DNA of 29,522 nucleotides, taken from contig DATHVP010000034.1 of the NCBI GenBank assembly GCA_035461245.1, positions 1-29,522 on the forward strand, written 5' to 3'. The translations under genes and the position numbers were made by a program. The notes below the pieces were generated by a model that was given only the letters and a program-made list of their open reading frames with translations, did no database searches and was not told the DNA's origin. This DNA comes from SH-MAG3 sp035461245 (lineage in GTDB: Bacteria > Gemmatimonadota > Gemmatimonadetes > Longimicrobiales > RSA9). Below are positions 23,910 to 29,522 of this stretch, piece after piece (within the stretch, counting starts at the first letter, position 1; every line of letters begins with the position of its first letter).

Positions 23910-25145
23910 ATGAAGCCAGGATTTCTCCTTAATGCCGTTGTGCTTGGGACGCTGGGCCTGGCCGCTTGCGGGGCCATCGATGCGGATCGCCAGGACGCCG
24001 CTTTCGCAGATCATGCCGACGTGCGCATCGTGACCACACCTGAGACTATCCTCGACCAGATCCCGGTCGTAACTCTCGACGCCCCTCCTTCGCTTATCGT
24101 GGGCAGCGCCCTCGGTAGTGACGAACAGTTGCTGCACCGTATTGCCGGCGTCGCGAGGTTGCCTAATGGGCATATTGTCGTGGCCAACGGCGGCAATACC
24201 GACGTTCGTTGGTACGACAGTTCAGGGCGATTCGTGAGATCGGCTGGAAGATTCGGATCCGGGCCGGGCGAGTTCGCGAGCTTCATGCTGACGTTACAGA
24301 CCCTGGATCCGGACACACTCATCATTCATGACATGGTGGCCGGTCGAATGACCTACTTCGCGTTCGACGGCGAACTCCTGGGTACCCGGAGTCTGCCGGA
24401 CAGGCTTTCCGGCTTCGTTGGACTCGTGGCAGGCAACCGTGCTGTCGTCGCGGCCCCTGAGACTGAGACCCGTACCGTACCCTCGCTTGGAACAGTGCAC
24501 CGTCCTTTTTTCGTCAGGACGATTGATCTGGATACCGGTGCGCCTGATACTATCGTCGAACTGGAGGCCGCGCCTGAACTGTGGCACCAGCGCGGGGAGC
24601 GGATCATCATCTCGCGAGTCCCCTTCACCGTGTATCCCGCCGTTGCGGCGGGAGAATCACGGATTGCAATCGTCGATGGACGCAGTTACGAGGTCCGCCT
24701 CTACGATGGAGACGGCCACCTCAGCGCCATCCATCGGCTCGGACTTGATCCGTCCCCGGTAAGGCCCGGCGAGTATCGCGAGGCTGTGGAGGCAGAAATC
24801 AACGCAGGGCCAGAGGCCGATCATGCTGATCTTGCCAGACTTTTCCGATCTGCTCCGATGCCGCAGACCGTCCCTACATTCGATGCGGTCATGCTGGACG
24901 CTCGCGGCTCGGTATGGGCGGGTCACTACCCTGCGCCTCGCGACACGTTTAAGACGTGGACCGTGTTTGACTCTTCTGGGGACGCCATCTTCAGAGTCCG
25001 GACGCCCATCGGCCTGCGCCTGCGGCATGTAACCGACGATCTTCTGCTGGGAACCTATATCGACGATTCCGGCGTGGAGTATGTACACGGATACAAGTTG
25101 GACTTGCCGGTCATCGGTGGCGTATCAGCCGGCAGTCCACCATAA
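23910..25145 (+). CDS. Six-bladed beta-propeller lipoprotein (intact copy)
   Basis: The 411-aa lipoprotein has lipobox LAAC with Cys20, then a propeller of NHL/BF2222-like type. Typical blade strings are ARLPNGHIVVANGG, VRWYDSSGRFVRS with GRFGSGPGEF (113-122), MTYFAFDGELLGT, YEVRLYDGDGHL and WTVFDSSGDAIFRV. Such propellers are common in Bacteroidota and Gemmatimonadota and usually bind ligands or proteins at the cell surface; the ligand is unknown. GGAGG at 23899-23903 precedes ATG 23910. A second copy at 26546-26820 keeps only its first about 35 codons and last about 55. Its final residues (after KLDLPV) differ from that copy, so the 3' end abuts a rearrangement junction. Confidence 0.85.
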   Translation: MKPGFLLNAVVLGTLGLAACGAIDADRQDAAFADHADVRIVTTPETILDQIPVVTLDAPPSLIVGSALGSDEQLLHRIAGVARLPNGHIVVANGGNTDVRWYDSSGRFVRSAGRFGSGPGEFASFMLTLQTLDPDTLIIHDMVAGRMTYFAFDGELLGTRSLPDRLSGFVGLVAGNRAVVAAPETETRTVPSLGTVHRPFFVRTIDLDTGAPDTIVELEAAPELWHQRGERIIISRVPFTVYPAVAAGESRIAIVDGRSYEVRLYDGDGHLSAIHRLGLDPSPVRPGEYREAVEAEINAGPEADHADLARLFRSAPMPQTVPTFDAVMLDARGSVWAGHYPAPRDTFKTWTVFDSSGDAIFRVRTPIGLRLRHVTDDLLLGTYIDDSGVEYVHGYKLDLPVIGGVSAGSPP

Positions 25146-25147
25146 AC

Positions 25148-25736
25148 GTGCCCGCCGCCGTCCGCACGCTTCTCGACGAGGGACGCCGACCGCTGCTGGT
25201 GGGCCACTCCGCCGGCGGCGCGTCCATCCTCGCCGCCCTCGCCGCGGAGCCGGACGTGCGCGACGGTGTGACCGCCGCCATCGTCGCGGCGACACCCCTG
25301 CCGTGGCTCCAGCACTGGCGGAAGACGGCAGCATGGGCCATGCGTTTCGCGTCCCGGCACATGAACGCGTTCCCCGCGAGGCTGCTCGGCCTCGGGCCCG
25401 AGGACGAACTGCCGGGCGTCATGGAGCAGTGGATGGACTGGAACATCCGCGGCCGCTGGGTGGGCGACGACGGCAACCGACTACGCCGTCGCGTTCCGCT
25501 CGCTCCGGACCCCGCTCCTGTTCCTGGCCGGCGCCGGCGACCACCGCTTCGCACCGCCCCACGCCGTCCGCGGCCTGCATGACCTGGTAGGCTCACCGGA
25601 CCGGCTGTTCCTCCTGGCGGGCACCGACACCGGCTTCAGCCGGGACTACGACCACGTGGACCTCATCGTCAGCCGGGACGCGCGCAGGGAGATCTGGCCG
25701 GTCATGCTGGACTGGCTGCGTGGCCGGGCACGATGA
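25148..25736 (+). pseudogene. Truncated, frameshifted second copy of the alpha/beta hydrolase
   Basis: The copy begins abruptly 2 bp after the propeller gene stop, at the equivalent of codon 93 of the intact gene (22346-23209), and lacks the first strands and oxyanion region. It keeps the GHSAGG nucleophile. One extra base in GACGGCAACCGAC (25475/25476; the intact gene has GACGGCACCGAC) shifts the frame. After correction the reading continues through GAGDHRFAPP and the DHVDLIVSRDA histidine to TGA 25734-25736. No ribosome site precedes it. The original C-terminus VRVG is GRAR here. I judge it non-functional, although a 144-codon frameshifted product could be made. Confidence 0.92.
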
Positions 25737-25753
25737 GCGGCGGGAGCTAAGTG

Positions 25754-25782
25754 TTGCTGCGCGTTGGTTCGGGCGCAATAAT
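25754..25782 (+). promoter_or_regulatory. Weak candidate promoter upstream of the small lipoprotein gene
   Basis: TTGCTG (25754-25759) and AATAAT (25777-25782) are spaced 17 bp. The -10 box matches at 5 of 6 positions and the -35 at 3. The following gene starts about 70 nt later. The AT-rich box stands out locally, but support is weak. Confidence 0.3.
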
Positions 25783-25860
25783 GCTGTCCACCTGGATCGG
25801 GCAGCGCATGTTCCCGTCGTACTATGAGTTGAACCCGCTTACCAGAAAGTGCTCGGTGTT

Positions 25861-26409
25861 ATGAGGTGCATATCCGCGGGATTGGCCGCCGGCTGCGTGG
25901 CGTTGATGGCCGCGTGCGCGGACCGGGACAATGTCCCTGACGGTCAGTCACCCGGCTCGGAGCAGGCGGGGCCGGGATGGTCGGACGTCGTGCTGGCCGC
26001 GCTGCCTCACGTAGCGGAGGAGTTCACCGAACCGGTCCGCGTGGATCCCGCCATATACTTTCGGTACACGCCCGGTCCGCAGGATCCGCCGCCGGACGAG
26101 CTGGAGCGCCGGGTCACTTTGCTGGAGGAAATCCAGGTCGACCGCGGCGATTACGAATGGGAGTCTAATTGCAGGGACGCGTTGTCGACGCCGCCTGGAT
26201 CATCGCCCCATCCCAAGCCGGGCGAGTGTGACATTGATGAGGGGGCAGTGGTCATTTTTGGTGAGCCTGCCTTGCGCGAGGGGACCTGGACCGTAGAGGC
26301 CGTGGCGTCCAACTGGAGATGGGATCGGACCATCCACATCGACTTCCACGAGGTCGGGGGAGTGTGGACCATCACGAATTTTTCGTTGGGCGACAGGCTT
26401 CGCTGGTAG
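25861..26409 (+). CDS. Small lipoprotein, unknown function
   Basis: The 182-aa predicted lipoprotein has a signal region MRCISAGLAAGCVALMAAC with lipobox MAAC (Cys19). An acidic spacer and a compact domain follow, with YFRYTPGPQDPPPDELERR, one Cys pair (NCRDA and GECDI), GAVVIFGEPALREGTW and a beta-rich end VGGVWTITNFSLGDRLRW. The end resembles stress- or assay-type lipoproteins that finish in a beta sheet, but I do not recognise a family. ATG 25861 has no clear ribosome site; GTG 25849 in frame is the alternative (186 aa). It occupies the same slot, between hydrolase and propeller copies, as the Cys-rich gene at 23342, but the two proteins do not look homologous. Confidence 0.7.
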   Translation: MRCISAGLAAGCVALMAACADRDNVPDGQSPGSEQAGPGWSDVVLAALPHVAEEFTEPVRVDPAIYFRYTPGPQDPPPDELERRVTLLEEIQVDRGDYEWESNCRDALSTPPGSSPHPKPGECDIDEGAVVIFGEPALREGTWTVEAVASNWRWDRTIHIDFHEVGGVWTITNFSLGDRLRW

Positions 26410-26545
26410 GCCGCAATGGGCCGGCGGGATGCGATACGTCCGGCCACCCCCAACCTCTTCGAGACAGGTTGGACCGGGCGTGTAATGGGCCCGGGCAGGA
26501 TGAGAGGCATGGAGTGGGCTAACCACACGCCCTTGGAGCTGTCGC

Positions 26546-26820
26546 ATGATCACAGGATATCGCCGTAATGCCCTGGTCTTTGGGACGATGGTGGCAGCCG
26601 CCTGCGGAGCCACCGATGCGGATCCCCCGGACGCCGCTGTGACAGTTCATCGTTCAAGACGTGGACGGTGTTCGACGCTTCAGGGGACGCAACCTTCAGA
26701 GTCCGGACGCCAATCGGCCTGCGCTTGCGCCACGTGACTGACGATTTTCTGCTCGGAACCTACACCGACCATTCAGGCGTGGAGTACGTACACGGATACA
26801 AGTTGGACCTGCCGGTCAAC
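26546..26820 (+). pseudogene. Propeller lipoprotein copy with most of its middle deleted
   Basis: The first about 35 codons (MITGYRRNALVFGTMVAAAC and on to DAAVTVH) match the start of the intact gene at 23910, including the ribosome site context TTGGAG. At about 26650-26653 the sequence jumps to the match of 24946-25112 (FKTWTVFDASGDATFRVRTP through KLDLPV). About 930 bp of propeller are missing. The junction is out of frame, so translation from the ATG ends in a nonsense tail at 26735-26737. Matching stops at about 26818, next to the toxin remnant. Divergence from the intact copy is clearly higher than between the hydrolase copies. Confidence 0.9.
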
Positions 26821-26829
26821 ACGCCAGGC

Positions 26830-27060
26830 ATGCCGCAATGGACCGCCGCCCCACGAACGCACCGGGCAGTTCAGCGCCATAGCCACGTCCCGCTGGCGCT
26901 GATCCAGCGTATAGAACGGCAGGTCCGCAGGGTCTTCGGCCACGAACAGCGCCGTCGCCAGGCGCCAGGCGGTCCGCGCCACGCACGTACCCCGCCGAGA
27001 AAACCCGGTCCAGCTCGCGGCTGAGTGGTCGCTTGGGCAGCACCATCCGCCGGCCGCCTT
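26830..27060 (-). pseudogene. C-terminal remnant of a VapC-family PIN-domain toxin
   Basis: On the minus strand, one frame reads VLPKRPLSRELDRVFSAGYVRGAD (split here as VLPKRPLSRELDRV and FSAGYVRGAD). After one extra base near 26967-26973 the next frame reads WRLATALFVAEDPADL, PFYTLDQRQRDVAMAL and NCPV. Together these follow the VapC pattern LP.R.L..E...V...GY.RGAD.WHLA.AL...D...L.F.TLD.RQR..A..LG, with the expected His replaced by Arg. The N-terminal half with the first PIN acidic residues is not recognisable upstream, and no antitoxin gene is seen. The remnant abuts the broken propeller copy and overlaps the efp leader region. Confidence 0.68.
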
Positions 27061-27180
27061 GACCGGCTCCGCAGGTCCGGCCACATTTCGCCGTCTGGGT
27101 CGGAACCGGCCAGGCGCAATACGCCGGCAGGTCACGCCTGCCTGCAGCCATCAGCGAGAACGAGCAAGGAGACCGGCCAC

Positions 27181-27744
27181 ATGCCGATGCCCGCTACACA
27201 GATCCGTCGTGGCGCCGTAATCCTCTTCAACGGTGACCCTCACCGCGTCATCGAGTTCCACCACCACACGCCGGGCAACCTGCGGGCGATGGTGCAGACG
27301 AAGATGAAGAACCTGAAGACGGGTGGCACCATTGAGCACCGCTTCCGGGCCGCCGATACGGTGGAGAAGGCGCAGATGTCCACGCATGAGCTTCAGTACA
27401 TGTACAAGGACGCGCACCACTACCACTTCATGAACAACGAGACGTTCGAGATGCTCATGCTCGACGATGAGGCGCTGGGCGACAACGGCCAGTGGCTCAC
27501 GGAGAACATGGTCGTCGTCGCGGAGTTCTATGAGGGCAACCCCATCAGCGTGGACCTGCCGTCGTCCATGGTGCTGGAGGTGGTGGAAACGGAGCCCACC
27601 ATGGCCGGCGCCACCAAGACGGCCATGACCAAGCCCGCGAAGCTGTCCAACGGCGTGACGGTGCAGGTCCCGGCCTTCGTGAACCAGGGCGAGATGATCC
27701 GGGTGGACCCGAAGGAAGGCAAGTACATGGAGCGGGCGAAGTAG
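27181..27744 (+). CDS. efp: Elongation factor P with an Asn loop tip
   Basis: The 187-aa three-domain EF-P relieves ribosome stalling at polyproline. The N-terminal KOW-like domain is residues 1-65, the OB domain has the hallmark YHFMNNETFEMLML, and domain III includes SNGVTVQVPAFVNQGE and ends MERAK. In the loop that enters the peptidyl-transferase centre, E. coli has PGKG with the beta-lysylated Lys34; here it is HTPGNLRAM, so Asn33 sits at the tip and neither lysine nor rhamnosylatable arginine is there. AAGGAG at 27166-27171 precedes ATG 27181. The frame is open upstream to 27025 but shows no EF-P similarity. A TTGACC at 27059-27064 may be a -35 box, without a clear -10. Confidence 0.95.
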   Translation: MPMPATQIRRGAVILFNGDPHRVIEFHHHTPGNLRAMVQTKMKNLKTGGTIEHRFRAADTVEKAQMSTHELQYMYKDAHHYHFMNNETFEMLMLDDEALGDNGQWLTENMVVVAEFYEGNPISVDLPSSMVLEVVETEPTMAGATKTAMTKPAKLSNGVTVQVPAFVNQGEMIRVDPKEGKYMERAK

Positions 27745-27770
27745 CCACCTGGAGTGGCGTAAGCAATTGT

Positions 27771-27814
27771 GGGGGCGGCTCCTGTGGGGTCGCCCCCGTT
27801 CTGTTAACGTTTTG
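27771..27814 (+). terminator. Intrinsic terminator after efp
   Basis: The stem GGGGGCG (27771-27777) / CGCCCCC (27791-27797) has a 13-nt loop and is followed by a T-rich stretch ending GTTTTG. It lies 26 bp after the efp stop and before the GGDEF gene. Confidence 0.7.
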
Positions 27815-27887
27815 TAATTCACCCCCCGCCGGACCGCCTGTTACGATTCGATATCTCCCCCGAACGAGATGGCGAGCAGGCGGCAGA

Positions 27888-28796
27888 ATGGAAACAGTAC
27901 AGCGTCCCACAGGGGACCACGGAATATGGTGGCCAGCGGTGCCGCCCTCGGTGGCGCAGGCAGGTGCGTCTCTGGACGGGCAGTTCCGGTGGGCGGCGGG
28001 GCTGGTCTGCGCCCTCACGCTGGCCGCGGCATTCGCCGGCGACTTCATGACCGGGCCGGACCTGACCTGGTCCATTTTCTACGTGGCGCCGGTGGCGCTG
28101 GCCGCGTGGCTCCTGGGCCGGGGCGCGACGGCGGTCACGGTGTTCGTCGGGTTCGCCCTCATGCTGCTGGCGGATTTCCTGGGGGGCGGCGCCGCCAGGC
28201 CGGCGCCGGCCATCTTCTGGAACGCCGCGGTGGGGGGCGCCTTCCTCATGGTCATGGCGCGCATGCTGCGCCTGCTCCGGCACGCCCTCGTTCAGGAGCG
28301 AGAGCTGGCGCGCACCGACTGGCTGACGGGCCTGCCGAACGCCCGCGCGTTCCTGGAGATGACAACCCATGAGATTGCCCGCTCCCGGCGTACCGACACG
28401 CCGCTGACGCTGGCCTACATGGACCTGGACGGCTTCAAGGCACTGAACGACAGTCAGGGCCACGCCGCGGGTGACGCCATTCTTCAGCAGGTGGCGGCGC
28501 TGCTGCGGCACGGGTTGCGGGATGTGGACGTCGTCGCCCGGCTGGGCGGTGACGAGTTCGCGCTGCTGCTGCCGGACACGTCGGCGGAGGATGCGACGCT
28601 GGTGCTGGACCGGGTCCATGCGACTATTGGCACCGCCACGGGCCTGGTGTCGGCGCCCATCCGCATCAGTACCGGCGCGGTTACGGTCCGGGGTGCTGCT
28701 GACGCCGATGACCTGATCCGGCAGGCGGACGCGGCCATGTACGAGGCCAAGCGGCAGGGCGGCAACCAGGTGCGGGTCATGGACATGGCCGGCTGA
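27888..28796 (+). CDS. Membrane-bound GGDEF diguanylate cyclase
   Basis: The 302-aa protein has about four N-terminal hydrophobic segments (about 37-51, 60-78, 81-97 and 108-126), a short linker helix (LVQERELARTDWLTGLPNAR) and one GGDEF domain (about 142-298). The active-site motif RLGGDEF is intact (220-224), so c-di-GMP synthesis is expected. The product-inhibition I-site RxxD is also present, at R211-D214, five residues before it. MDLDGFKALND supplies the first metal ligand. There is no EAL domain. The membrane part is a small sensor of unknown signal. It is preceded by a terminator and appears to be transcribed alone. Confidence 0.93.
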   Translation: METVQRPTGDHGIWWPAVPPSVAQAGASLDGQFRWAAGLVCALTLAAAFAGDFMTGPDLTWSIFYVAPVALAAWLLGRGATAVTVFVGFALMLLADFLGGGAARPAPAIFWNAAVGGAFLMVMARMLRLLRHALVQERELARTDWLTGLPNARAFLEMTTHEIARSRRTDTPLTLAYMDLDGFKALNDSQGHAAGDAILQQVAALLRHGLRDVDVVARLGGDEFALLLPDTSAEDATLVLDRVHATIGTATGLVSAPIRISTGAVTVRGAADADDLIRQADAAMYEAKRQGGNQVRVMDMAG

Positions 28797-28886
28797 AGCC
28801 CGGCCGTCCCCGGGAGGGTGGACCAAGCTCCGGCGGGAGGTGTACTCTTCCCGGCAGAGTTCCAGTACCCCCACCAGACCAGGCTT

Positions 28887-29522
<636 letters not shown>

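Noticed and set aside
26668..27024. Open frame carrying the propeller C-terminus and an Arg-rich tail
   Set aside because: It is the 3' fragment of the deleted propeller copy read on into the antisense of the VapC remnant, not a fusion gene.
27869..28372. Alternative frame over the start of the GGDEF gene
   Set aside because: It has shadow-frame composition (Gly/Arg/His-rich) and the overlapping frame encodes a complete diguanylate cyclase.
28819..28848. TGGACC-N18-TACTCT as a uvrA promoter
   Set aside because: The -10 box matches consensus at only 3 of 6 positions; not enough to call.

Overview
This 29.5 kb window is high-GC DNA from a two-membrane (diderm) bacterium. It carries an Omp85/BamA-type barrel, a TamB-like translocation protein, an LpoB-like lipoprotein, YajC and several lipobox proteins. 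It also carries a PASTA protein and YbbR, and gene strings I know best from Firmicutes (ruvB-queA-tgt-yajC and def-fmt-rsmB-PASTA). That mixture, with a six-bladed beta-propeller lipoprotein, fits Gemmatimonadota or a related phylum. This assignment is inference; no rRNA gene is present to confirm it.

Region 1 (1-1046): the tail of a rightward gene, a bidirectional terminator, a leftward LpoB-like lipoprotein gene, and a divergent promoter region.

Region 2 (1047-20283): eighteen rightward genes joined by overlaps or gaps of at most 29 bp, probably one very long transcription unit or a few nested ones. In order: ruvB, a small unknown gene, queA and tgt (queuosine tRNA modification), yajC, def and fmt (formyl-methionine start and its removal), tenI-like, thiS and thiG (thiamine thiazole), rsmB (16S rRNA methylation), a PASTA membrane protein without kinase, a TlpA-type thioredoxin, YbbR, tsaD (t6A tRNA), a calcineurin-type phosphoesterase, a BamA/TamA-type barrel and tamB. 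The theme is translation and tRNA/rRNA maturation at the front and envelope building at the back.

Region 3 (20284-23209): a promoter with a perfect TATAAT leads htpX (membrane protease), then a diacylglycerol-kinase-family lipid kinase and an alpha/beta hydrolase, tightly packed.

Region 4 (23210-27180): an accessory, visibly less GC-rich patch. It has a cysteine-rich secreted protein, an intact propeller lipoprotein, a truncated and frameshifted second copy of the hydrolase, a small unknown lipoprotein, a second propeller gene with about 0.9 kb of its middle deleted, and a frameshifted C-terminal remnant of a VapC/PIN toxin on the minus strand. The order hydrolase / small exported protein / propeller lipoprotein occurs twice, intact and then decayed, which suggests an old tandem duplication. 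This is the most unusual part of the window.

Region 5 (27181-29522): efp, whose loop tip lacks the modifiable lysine or arginine, followed by a terminator, a membrane-bound GGDEF diguanylate cyclase and the first 212 codons of uvrA, cut by the window edge.
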